From positions 1-30,082 of the forward strand of contig CAXQRU010000098.1 of the NCBI GenBank assembly GCA_964226685.1: a stretch of DNA of 30,082 nt. The letters run 5' to 3'. Of the stretch, positions 16,884 through 23,997 are shown one piece after another. Position 1 is the first letter of the stretch, and each line of letters opens with the position of its first letter. The DNA is from CAXQRU01 sp964226685 (GTDB lineage: Bacteria; Pseudomonadota; Gammaproteobacteria; Pseudomonadales; Cellvibrionaceae). The notes under the pieces were generated by a model. The model ran no database searches. It worked only from the letters and a program-made list of their open reading frames with translations, and was not told the DNA's origin. The translations under genes and the position numbers were made by a program.

Positions 16884-17945
16884 CTATTTTCGTGGATTAA
16901 CCTGCAACAGGGGCAAGGAAATGGTTACCAAAAAGTAGTCTTGAATAGTATCACCTGGGTGAATTTGTACAAGTAAAGAAGCTTTATTACCAAAATAGGC
17001 ATGCAAACGATGAGAAATATTCTCCATCGCGACCTGGTTGCCCTTTTGGGTTTTCGCAGCAGCAGTCAACTTCGATGGAAACGGGTTTCGAACTTGAATA
17101 AATACACTCGACTCGACCCGACGCAGAACGACTTCCACCACACCACCTTCTGGCAAACCAGTGATGCCGTGATAAATAGCATTCTCAATAAGAGGCTGCA
17201 AGGACAACCTGGGAATTTCAACTGACGCTGGAATATCATCACACTCCCAACTCACCGATAAGCGTTTACCAAGACGCACCTGCTCGATAGCAACATAGCT
17301 TTTACAAAGAGACAGCTCCTCAGAAAGCGGCACTAAACTCGCCTCTTGTAAACTGGCTCGAAATAACTCACTCAAATCTTCAACGACTTTTTCCGCTGAA
17401 TCTGGATCAATAGAAATCAGACTGGCGATGGTATTCATACTATTAAACAAAAAATGGGGGCGGATACGTGCCTGTAAAGACTGAATTCGCGCCTGAAGCT
17501 CGGCCTGCTGTTGAATCCTCAACTCCTGCTGTAAATAGAAAAACCGTAACCAAATACCCGAAAAAATAGCCGCCACCACAATATCTCTAAGCCACAACAA
17601 GACATCAAAATCGGAGAGCAACCATTTTCTCCCCACAAATAACACCAAACCCGCAACCAAAAGCACAACTGTATATGCCAGCATGCCGCTAACAACCCTA
17701 GGCAATCGACGCAAAAGAGAGCGAATATTACACAGTATGGTGGCTGAACTGAGGCTGATCCACAAAACAATCAGTGAGGTAATACCAAGATTAGTCCATG
17801 GAAAAGGCTGGATGGGGCTGCTGACCAAAACAATGCCCAAAGCCAATAATTCACTGGCGATAATCAAGCCAAAAATGCCTTGAGGCTCACAAAAATACGG
17901 TAATAAATCGGCGTCTTTAATAGATAGGCGAGTGGGTTTAGCCAT
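16884..17945 (-). CDS. algZ: AlgZ/FimS-type (LytS-family) sensor histidine kinase
   Basis: A 353-residue kinase with four hydrophobic segments (about 24-42, 52-71, 85-105, 118-137), then a coiled linker rich in Gln and Leu (LQQELRIQQQAELQARIQSL), then the His_kinase domain with His164 in IRPHFLFNSMNTIASL. The N-box is LIENAIYHGI. The glycine-rich region reads KGNQVAMENISHRLHAYFG; this LytS-type kinase has a degenerate G-box, as is common in the family. It pairs with the following algR. It starts 15 bp after the FHA gene. The signal is unknown. Confidence 0.92.
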   Translation of the reverse strand: MAKPTRLSIKDADLLPYFCEPQGIFGLIIASELLALGIVLVSSPIQPFPWTNLGITSLIVLWISLSSATILCNIRSLLRRLPRVVSGMLAYTVVLLVAGLVLFVGRKWLLSDFDVLLWLRDIVVAAIFSGIWLRFFYLQQELRIQQQAELQARIQSLQARIRPHFLFNSMNTIASLISIDPDSAEKVVEDLSELFRASLQEASLVPLSEELSLCKSYVAIEQVRLGKRLSVSWECDDIPASVEIPRLSLQPLIENAIYHGITGLPEGGVVEVVLRRVESSVFIQVRNPFPSKLTAAAKTQKGNQVAMENISHRLHAYFGNKASLLVQIHPGDTIQDYFLVTISLPLLQVNPRK

Positions 17946-17960
17946 CAGCCAATCTCCACC

Positions 17961-18881
17961 TTAAGGCTCGTAACGAATCGTATCGCTTTCTTTGCGAATC
18001 AATATATGACAAGGATGCAAACGAATTTCACCACGGCGCCGCTCAATCAAATTTTGCCCCCAATAACTGGAGCAAACTCTGAGCGCTTGCCGGGCACGAT
18101 AGATTTGGATATTGAGGTGATTAATATCTATTTGCAGATTATGCAATAGCAAATCATTGCTCATCCAACCCCTTTGTTTGAGATCATCTGAAGTATCGGC
18201 AGCAAAATAACGCGCCATTTCAAGCAGCAAGTAATGATATGATTTGTGATCCAAGTCAAATTGCACATTATTTGACTCAAAAATAAGATTAATATGCTCT
18301 TCATTGCGACTGACATCAAAGATGAGGCCTGGCGTACCCTGACCCACCCTGGCACCTAGCTCAGTTTCATCCAGTATTTGATTGGAGCGAAAGACCCACT
18401 CTCGATCACCAATCATCAACTGAAAACCCTCTGAAATTGGATGATAATCGTGTCCCTGCTCAAAAAACCAATCATGGCCTTGTTGTACGATTTGACACTC
18501 AGGGCTCTCTTCATTAGGTAAGATGTTTAATGTTTGAAGAGGGATGACTTCTTGACCATCGAGAGAGATTAGCAGCGGCTGTGGCGGACCATCGCTTTCA
18601 ACCACCCACCGAGCACTGGGCTCGCTACCGGCTGAGAAGATATCACCTTGATTAAGGGTTGTGCTACGGCCTTTTTCTACACGCTGTTCATTGATAAAAC
18701 AGCCATTTTTACTCTCATCCACCAATTGCCATAGGCCCGATTGCCAACGGATCACACAATGCATACGAGAACAGGACTGCCCCTGCAAAACCACATCAGC
18801 TACAGCCGGGTCCCGCCCAAAAATGTGAACAGGCTTGAGGTACAACAATTCTGATGTGTTTAATGCTTTCAATATACCCAT
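17961..18881 (-). CDS. FHA-domain protein with C-terminal winged-helix
   Basis: A 306-residue protein. The N-terminal FHA domain (about 1-90) keeps the phosphothreonine-binding residues: G22-R23 (IFGRDP), the S38-R39-M40-H41 motif, and N59-G60 (ESKNGCFIN). The middle (about 95-200) looks like a second, degenerate beta-sandwich. The C-terminal about 85 residues (LDHKSYHYLLLEMARYFAAD, then GWMSNDLLLHNLQIDINHLN and IQIYRARQAL) resemble the OmpR-type winged helix without a receiver domain. It may bind a phosphorylated partner and DNA, that is, a phospho-threonine-gated regulator; this is inferred. No Ser/Thr kinase gene is seen in the window. It heads the algZR-hem operon and is divergent from the small-RNA array. 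There is no clear Shine-Dalgarno sequence before its ATG. Confidence 0.82.
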   Translation of the reverse strand: MGILKALNTSELLYLKPVHIFGRDPAVADVVLQGQSCSRMHCVIRWQSGLWQLVDESKNGCFINEQRVEKGRSTTLNQGDIFSAGSEPSARWVVESDGPPQPLLISLDGQEVIPLQTLNILPNEESPECQIVQQGHDWFFEQGHDYHPISEGFQLMIGDREWVFRSNQILDETELGARVGQGTPGLIFDVSRNEEHINLIFESNNVQFDLDHKSYHYLLLEMARYFAADTSDDLKQRGWMSNDLLLHNLQIDINHLNIQIYRARQALRVCSSYWGQNLIERRRGEIRLHPCHILIRKESDTIRYEP

Positions 18882-18961
18882 AATCGTTTGCCAATACAGT
18901 GGATGCTAAAAGGCATGCTCAGACCTTAAAACAGCGAGATTAAAAAGCCCTACTGACTTAC

Positions 18962-18967
18962 ATTATA
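18962..18967 (-). promoter_or_regulatory. Candidate -10 box for the FHA-algZR-hem operon
   Basis: A perfect TATAAT on the minus strand, 81 bp before the FHA start codon, in the divergent region facing the small-RNA array. No convincing -35 is found 16-18 bp upstream, so it may need an activator, or may be chance in AT-rich DNA. Confidence 0.35.
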
Positions 18968-19084
18968 TTGATCTTATCAACGAATACTAGCGAAAGGATA
19001 AAAACGAGACAAGAATCCGAATAAATTTTAGAAAATCACTATTAACACCTCAAAAAGCCACCAAACAGCACAATTTGCACACAA

Positions 19085-19127
19085 TGTAATGGTTTGTAAT
19101 GGACTTAACTGCCCCAAATCGTAAAAT
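19085..19127 (+). promoter_or_regulatory. Promoter of CsrB-like RNA 1: TGTAAT direct repeat and -10
   Basis: TGTAATGGTTTGTAAT (19085-19100) contains two TGTAAT hexamers 10 bp apart, one helical turn. A -10 box TAAAAT lies at 19122-19127, exactly 37 nt from the first base of the element. The second hexamer overlaps the -35 position and there is no consensus -35, so an activator touching sigma is expected. The same element and spacing occur before units 2 and 3. Confidence 0.75.
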
Positions 19128-19133
19128 ATCAAC

Positions 19134-19448
19134 CATCAAGGGAGGTAATAGGGACAGGATCACTTTCGGGATGTAAGTTAGGGTGTTAAGGATAACTTAA
19201 TGGATAAGCGGGGGGAATGGGATGTCTGATAGTGATAATACGCTATTAAGTTCAGGATGAGAGCCGATTCAATAAGGAACTGCAGTCTGGGATGATTGAA
19301 ATTGAAAGGCAACCCTGCTGAGAGAAAGTGGAATAACTACGTTGTTGGCGCAACTTTCTTCAAAAGGAACGGAGTAAAGGCAAAAACCTTTGCAGGATGC
19401 ACCATGAAATACCTCTAATCGGGCTGTTTAACAGCCCGATTTTCGTTT
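19134..19448 (+). ncRNA. CsrB/RsmZ-like CsrA-sponge RNA, copy 1
   Basis: A predicted untranslated RNA of about 315 nt from a start near 19134 to the T-run after its terminator. It carries about 15 GGA motifs, mostly AGGA, GGGA or AGGAT, the recognition core of CsrA/RsmA. Several are displayed in hairpin loops: GTTA-AGGA-TAAC (19185-19196) and TGCA-GGA-TGCA (19391-19401). This is the established hallmark of CsrB-type RNAs, which bind many CsrA dimers and relieve translational repression. There is no credible reading frame. The exact 5' end is inferred from the -10 box. Sequence similarity to copies 2 and 3 is confined to the promoter element and GGA motifs. Confidence 0.8.
19417..19448 (+). 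terminator. Intrinsic terminator of CsrB-like RNA 1
   Basis: AATCGGGCTG (19417-19426) pairs with CAGCCCGATT (19432-19441) around TTTAA, followed by TTCGTTT. It is a typical Rho-independent terminator on the + strand. Confidence 0.88.
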
Positions 19449-19480
19449 GTCTCCCCAAAAAACTCGACCGGTTCCGACTG

Positions 19481-19523
19481 TGTAATGGTTTGTAATAGAT
19501 TAAATGGATGGCTTCAGTACAAT
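19481..19523 (+). promoter_or_regulatory. Promoter of CsrB-like RNA 2: TGTAAT direct repeat and -10
   Basis: The 16-bp TGTAATGGTTTGTAAT element recurs without change at 19481-19496. The -10 box TACAAT lies at 19518-19523, again 37 nt from the start of the element. The DNA between and upstream is not conserved with unit 1, so the element itself is under selection. Confidence 0.76.
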
Positions 19524-19529
19524 AGGCAA

Positions 19530-19816
19530 CATGAGGAACACAATTGAAGGATTGGATCACTTGTTGGAGTACAAGTTAAGGTGTAAGGGATCGCAGAACA
19601 CAATGTTCACCTATTTTAGGGCTAATCAGGATGATCCATAGGGTTTGTGAGTACATGGATTTTTACTTGAGGTAATTGAACCTAAGTGATGGGATTATAG
19701 GATGGCTTCATAACTTGGAGCAAAAAGGAATGGAAGGCAAAGATTGCACTCAATTACCAGGAGTAAAATCCAATTAAAATATCCCCTTGGGCTGATTATT
19801 ATCAGCCCATTTTTTT
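19530..19816 (+). ncRNA. CsrB/RsmZ-like CsrA-sponge RNA, copy 2
   Basis: A predicted RNA of about 287 nt with about 13 GGA motifs. Two are in clear hairpin loops: ACTTGT-TGGAGT-ACAAGT (19559-19576) and ATCA-GGA-TGAT (19625-19635). It has its own promoter element upstream and terminator at the end, so it is an independent transcript rather than part of copy 1. No coding frame with a ribosome-binding site is present. Confidence 0.8.
19788..19816 (+). terminator. Intrinsic terminator of CsrB-like RNA 2
   Basis: TGGGCTGAT (19788-19796) pairs with ATCAGCCCA (19801-19809) around a 4-nt loop, followed by seven T residues. Confidence 0.92.
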
Positions 19817-19860
19817 ATGGGGCATGGAAAAATCGGGTAAGGATAAAAAACACTCACCCC

Positions 19861-19903
19861 TGTAATGGTTTGTAATAGACATTCAATAGGCCTCCTGTAA
19901 AAT
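19861..19903 (+). promoter_or_regulatory. Promoter of CsrB-like RNA 3: TGTAAT direct repeat and -10
   Basis: The third exact copy of TGTAATGGTTTGTAAT is at 19861-19876, with the -10 box TAAAAT at 19898-19903, once more 37 nt from the start of the element. Three identical elements at identical spacing are strong evidence for a shared activator. Confidence 0.76.
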
Positions 19904-19909
19904 GCAAAT

Positions 19910-20290
19910 CATCGAAAGGACGCAACGAAAGGATACTCGGCGGATAGCGAGTTTAGGGTGTGAAGGAAAACAAAGGAAGCTAGTGAGAGTTGTCGGTTAG
20001 GATGATCAATATGAATTGTCAAAGCATGAGCAGTTCATATTACAGTTAGGATAACAAAGACATACAGAGCAAGGAACTGCTAAAGGAAGTGGCAACTCGG
20101 AGAAAGCTCTCTCACTTAAAGGAAGTATTATTGTCAAAGGACGATCCTATTTATGGTAAGCCAAGCCTTAATTGGTAGTAGGATGGGAATAAAGGAAATG
20201 GTTGAGCGGCTGTTTCATGGAATAAATCAACCTTCAAGGTCATAGGGATTCACACCAAAACCGGCCCATGTTTAGGCCGGTTTTTTCGTT
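19910..20290 (+). ncRNA. CsrB/RsmZ-like CsrA-sponge RNA, copy 3
   Basis: The longest unit, about 380 nt, with about 17 GGA motifs, most as AAGGA. Loop-displayed examples are GTTA-GGA-TAAC (20045-20055) and AGCA-AGGAAC-TGCT (20068-20081). Size and motif number match enterobacterial CsrB (about 360 nt with about 20 motifs). It ends 12 nt before the convergent MORN-protease gene. Confidence 0.82.
20257..20290 (+). terminator. Intrinsic terminator of CsrB-like RNA 3, probably bidirectional
   Basis: AAAACCGGCC (20257-20266) pairs with GGCCGGTTTT (20275-20284) around an 8-nt loop, and the T-run continues to TTTTTTCGTTTT. On the minus strand the stem is followed by TTTT, so it may also terminate the MORN-protease operon that ends at 20302. 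Confidence 0.9.
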
Positions 20291-20301
20291 TTAACCAAAA
20301 A

Positions 20302-22023
20302 TTACTGCTTAAGTCCTTTGCGCCACAAGGAAAGCTGTTCCAAAATCGCTTTGGGCTTGTGAATTTTGGGATTCGATTGTTTATACCCCTCCAACTCTTC
20401 TCTCTCTTCTATCGCTTTCTGAGCTATGGCAAACGCTTCTTCAAACGATTCCGCCTGCGGCAAGGCCTCCTTGAAAAAAGCTTGCCCAAAATAAGTCATT
20501 TTGGCTCTATCGTTACAACCAAAAGAGGTTCTATCCTTGGCTGAAGAGGCAATCACTAAGGTATTTTTATCTTTAATTTCTGGAATAAATCCTCCAGAGT
20601 AGCAAGCGGATACGACAACGACTTTCCACTTTACAGGCAATGCATTCAAAATTTCTCCCAGTTTCTTAGCCGGTAAATTATTTAGAGAAATGGCGTGCTG
20701 ACTTAATGAAAATTCATGATCGGGGGAACCGTGACTGGTTAAGTAGAGAAACAAAATATCATTTTCAACATCCATTTTCTGAGATATTGCCTTCAAGGTC
20801 TGCTCGATACTAAACAGAGTTGCCAAAGGATAATCATCAAAAATTTTACGGCTATTAACTAATAATAATGAACGACCTTTAGTCTGAAAATGTTCGTCAA
20901 AGTAGGCTTTGGCAAATTCCACCTCTCGCCGAAACACACCTTGAGTTCCATCACCCGCCACTCCCAAAAAATACATGTCTTTTTTATTGGGATCATTGGG
21001 TAATAGCTGTTTGATTTGCTCATCTAAGAGTTCTCTTTGACGATAAAGCGCTTGCTCTACGACATCTTTGGGTTGGCTGACGTTGATATCGCCTTCTACA
21101 ACTTCAACGAGAAGTCCTGTCTCCCATCGACCAAGTACTCTTTCAACACCATCCAAAGGTGTTGCGTACACCATTTCGCCATTACCATGATATAGGCCAT
21201 ATAAAAACTCACCAGTATAAACATCGCCATTAGGTGACGTTAGCACGCCTTTACCATGTGGCTGGCCCGATTTAAATTCACCTTGATATAAACCTAGGAA
21301 GGTTCTAGATTCGCCAAGGCCAGTCAATACCCCTTTTTCAAAAACACCTGACATGGAGATATCACCATCTGCATCGGTATAAGTGCCTTCACCATCAAAC
21401 TGCCAATCCTTAAAATAGCCGTGATATCGTGCTGATTCGAAATAATACTCACCTTTCCCTTCAAGCTCACCATCCTTGAAGGTGCCAGAGTACTTTTCAC
21501 CACGGGTGGTAATAAAGCTACCTTGGCCATTGTAAACACCCGCCTCAAAGTGACCCTGATAGCGACTTTCATCGCTGTAAATGATCGAGCCAAAGCCTTC
21601 GAACTGCCCTAGTTTAAAATGCCCGTTATATCGATATCGATCAGATGAGTAAATTCCTTTGCCGTCAGGCATCCAATTCTTGACATCCCCTTTATAGACA
21701 TCACCATTGGGGTAGGTAATTTTGCCAAAACCTGTGGCTTGCCCATTAATGAACTCACCCTCATAGGTCATATGCGGCGCTTCATACACCCCCTGACCGT
21801 GATATAGTCCGCCTCGAAATTCACCCTCATAATAGGTGCCATTGGGCCAACTAACCCGCCCATGACCATAGAAAAGATCTTGTCGCAGCTCACCTTCGTA
21901 CTGTCCACCATCTGGAAGCTGAGCTATCGGTGCCGGAACCTCTTTAAAAATTACTTGCTTATATTGAACTAATAGCGCACCAATTAAACAACCGCAGGCA
22001 AGAATGAGTGTGTTTTTGATCAT
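20302..22023 (-). CDS. Membrane-anchored MORN-repeat / C13-caspase-like protease fusion
   Basis: A 573-residue protein. An N-terminal hydrophobic anchor (about 4-22) is followed by 11 consecutive MORN repeats (about 41-288; pattern YxGxFxxGxxxGxG, for example YEGEFRGGLYHGQG). The C-terminal domain (about 345-540) is of the peptidase C13/caspase-like clan: the strand-ending ILFLYLTSHGS places the catalytic His at 431, and VVVSACYSGGF places the catalytic Cys at 474. The dyad is intact. Such proteins are known in proteobacteria as C13-family peptidases, but substrates are not established. MORN repeats often bind lipids or membranes, fitting the exporter and barrel genes upstream. AGG precedes the ATG by about 8 nt. 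It lies 19 bp after the barrel gene in one operon. Confidence 0.88.
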   Translation of the reverse strand: MIKNTLILACGCLIGALLVQYKQVIFKEVPAPIAQLPDGGQYEGELRQDLFYGHGRVSWPNGTYYEGEFRGGLYHGQGVYEAPHMTYEGEFINGQATGFGKITYPNGDVYKGDVKNWMPDGKGIYSSDRYRYNGHFKLGQFEGFGSIIYSDESRYQGHFEAGVYNGQGSFITTRGEKYSGTFKDGELEGKGEYYFESARYHGYFKDWQFDGEGTYTDADGDISMSGVFEKGVLTGLGESRTFLGLYQGEFKSGQPHGKGVLTSPNGDVYTGEFLYGLYHGNGEMVYATPLDGVERVLGRWETGLLVEVVEGDINVSQPKDVVEQALYRQRELLDEQIKQLLPNDPNKKDMYFLGVAGDGTQGVFRREVEFAKAYFDEHFQTKGRSLLLVNSRKIFDDYPLATLFSIEQTLKAISQKMDVENDILFLYLTSHGSPDHEFSLSQHAISLNNLPAKKLGEILNALPVKWKVVVVSACYSGGFIPEIKDKNTLVIASSAKDRTSFGCNDRAKMTYFGQAFFKEALPQAESFEEAFAIAQKAIEEREELEGYKQSNPKIHKPKAILEQLSLWRKGLKQ

Positions 22024-22042
22024 GAAACAACCTAAATATGCG

Positions 22043-23197
22043 CTAAAAGTAGTAAGCCAACCTTACCTCAAGATAGTCGTCCTGACGCAAACTGTAAAGC
22101 ATATCTTGCTCTGACAAATGACCAAAAGTTCTCGCTTCAACTTCAAGTAAATAGTTATCCCCCAGACGACGACTGGCCTCCAAAGCCAAAACGTGCGTTC
22201 CAGTATCGCTATCGATAATGACGCCAAACAAAGCCTCAGTTGATTTTATGTCATTAGCCGTCCATCGAAGCCCCAGAAAAACATCATTGCCGAATGCTGT
22301 TTCTTGGCCCCTATCATCGTATAGATATTCAGCAACAATACCGAGATCACCTGAAGATCCAGCAAAGCCCACCACCGTGTATTCCAAACCGGTAACCGCG
22401 GCACTAAATCTGGAACCCTGCCCGGAGCGAGTTAAGGCTTCAAGCTTCCAAAGCCAACGCTCTGTCGTTAATTGAACATCGATACTGGTTTGATCAATCA
22501 CATCATAAACGGGTAATAAACCTCGACTACCTGGAATAAATCGAGGCTCGCGACTGGTACCTGAGAAATGTGAAAGCCCCCAATCCCATTGATCAACCGT
22601 GTGAGACCAGCGAATAGCCGCATCGACTCGCCGACTCTCCCTTGACGACTCGTAGACGGGTTCGGAGTGATCCACCAAGCCCACTCTTAAGCGTCCATGA
22701 GCACCTGGAAACTGGCGCTCTCGAAAACCGGGTAAAACAAAAAAATCAAATACCCCATAATCTGACACATTGGCTATATGCAGCATAGGCTGCCCTAGCT
22801 TTTCCTCACCATCAAAACTTCCGGCCAAATCCGTTTGGTTAATGATATCTACAAGATGTAAAGACTCCGCGCGCCCCCAAAAAACCTTAGCCAACCCAAA
22901 AGTCAATTCCCAGTTATCTTTCAGCCAAAACAACTTTAGCTCTCTAAAATCGATTTGGTTGCGCTCTGGGTCATGTTGATCGATGCGAAAAAAGGGGGTC
23001 AAAGTAATAGCAGCCTCTCCTTCTAACGCCTTATAAAACTCAACCTCTGAAGAAATGGATAAAAATTGATTTTTTTGCTGAGGATCTAAAGCATCATCAA
23101 AAAAGTATCGAGCTTGAACATCAATATTGCCCGAAATATCCCAGTTTGCATAAACTGCGGAAGAACAAACTATCAAAAGTAGAGCAGCTAATCGCAT
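22043..23197 (-). CDS. Outer-membrane beta-barrel protein
   Basis: A 384-residue protein with a signal peptide at 1-17 (cleaved after VYA) and a long series of amphipathic beta strands rich in aromatic residues. It ends RLAYYF with the C-terminal Phe recognised by the BAM complex. It resembles DUF1302/porin-like barrels found beside RND/MMPL exporters of unknown cargo. The start is 2 bp from the LolA-like stop, so the genes are cotranscribed. It could form the outer-membrane station of the exporter; this is inferred from context. Confidence 0.83.
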   Translation of the reverse strand: MRLAALLLIVCSSAVYANWDISGNIDVQARYFFDDALDPQQKNQFLSISSEVEFYKALEGEAAITLTPFFRIDQHDPERNQIDFRELKLFWLKDNWELTFGLAKVFWGRAESLHLVDIINQTDLAGSFDGEEKLGQPMLHIANVSDYGVFDFFVLPGFRERQFPGAHGRLRVGLVDHSEPVYESSRESRRVDAAIRWSHTVDQWDWGLSHFSGTSREPRFIPGSRGLLPVYDVIDQTSIDVQLTTERWLWKLEALTRSGQGSRFSAAVTGLEYTVVGFAGSSGDLGIVAEYLYDDRGQETAFGNDVFLGLRWTANDIKSTEALFGVIIDSDTGTHVLALEASRRLGDNYLLEVEARTFGHLSEQDMLYSLRQDDYLEVRLAYYF

Positions 23198-23198
23198 T

Positions 23199-23993
23199 TT
23201 ATCTGATTCGTTTTAAGGTGTTTTTGGTAAAGTCACTATCGGTAAAACCATTATTGAACTGATAGTCTGACCAGGTCAACAAGGTGCTCTTTTTGGTTTG
23301 ATGATTAGTCATAATCATGCGCTGAGCCCGCCAATATTTATCAAGATACTGCTTATATTCCTCGAACACCAAGGTTTTATACAGGGCGTCTTTGCGATCA
23401 TAAAACACAACTTTTAAAGGAATAAATCGTTCTTTATCGATCGATATCACCTGACGAGCATACCCAGAATATTTGTAAGCAGGAATTTGCTCCACCTCAA
23501 AAACAGGCACACCATTGACTTCACCATCTTGCAAGTAGCGATAGGTATATTTTTCTAGCTCTTGCGAACTTAAATCTTCAAAGGCAAATTCACTCCCCAT
23601 GAATGGACCAGACTTATTACTTGAGTTAATGCGCTTAACTCTTGCAAAGGATGGCAAGTATAGCCATTGATCATCAGGCTCCACACCGTGACTATGAGTT
23701 AACATGGCGGTACCTTTTAAATCGGCTGGTTTATCGAAAATGGTTAATGACTTATCACCATCTCCTTCAACTTCCATGGTTCTGACCCTCACCTCTCGCG
23801 TACTTTCATCTCCCGCTTCATTTTTCAAAACCATCAGCATATTGGCTTCGTGATCACCAAAGCCTTTATCTCGACTATCAGCTTCTTTGGCAATCGCAAG
23901 GCCTTTTTCTTCGGGTGTCATCCCTGAAAAATCAATAGCACTGGCCAAAAGAGGAAGGCTCAAAACACCATATATCACTAATTTTTTAAACAT
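23199..23993 (-). CDS. Outer membrane lipoprotein-sorting (LolA-like) periplasmic protein
   Basis: A 264-residue protein with a signal peptide at 1-19 (LASA-ID). The remainder fits the LolA-like family often labelled outer membrane lipoprotein-sorting protein, with DDQWLYLPSFARVKRINSSN, SGPFMGSEFAFEDLSSQELE and YKQYLDKYWRAQRMIM. The fold is a half-barrel that can shelter an acyl chain. These genes typically sit next to MMPL exporters, as here (4 bp after the exporter stop), suggesting a shuttle for a lipid or hydrophobic cargo between the membranes. It is not the housekeeping LolA. Confidence 0.88.
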   Translation of the reverse strand: MFKKLVIYGVLSLPLLASAIDFSGMTPEEKGLAIAKEADSRDKGFGDHEANMLMVLKNEAGDESTREVRVRTMEVEGDGDKSLTIFDKPADLKGTAMLTHSHGVEPDDQWLYLPSFARVKRINSSNKSGPFMGSEFAFEDLSSQELEKYTYRYLQDGEVNGVPVFEVEQIPAYKYSGYARQVISIDKERFIPLKVVFYDRKDALYKTLVFEEYKQYLDKYWRAQRMIMTNHQTKKSTLLTWSDYQFNNGFTDSDFTKNTLKRIR

Positions 23994-23997
23994 AATA

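Noticed and set aside
18945..18962. CTTACA near the FHA promoter as half of a GacA-type palindrome
   Set aside because: The matching TGTAAG half is absent at the required spacing.
19085..19100. TGTAAT element as a standard GacA box
   Set aside because: The second half is a direct rather than inverted copy and no CTTACA partner is found at the right distance, so the GacA assignment was not made.
19360..19560. Minus-strand open frame of 66 codons inside the small-RNA array
   Set aside because: It spans the terminator of unit 1 and the promoter element of unit 2, has no ribosome-binding site and no family features.
19085..19876. Three identical 16-bp repeats considered as a CRISPR-like or insertion-site repeat
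   Set aside because: Spacing is about 380 bp, the repeats are followed at fixed distance by -10 boxes and each unit ends in a terminator; no cas genes or target-site duplications are seen.
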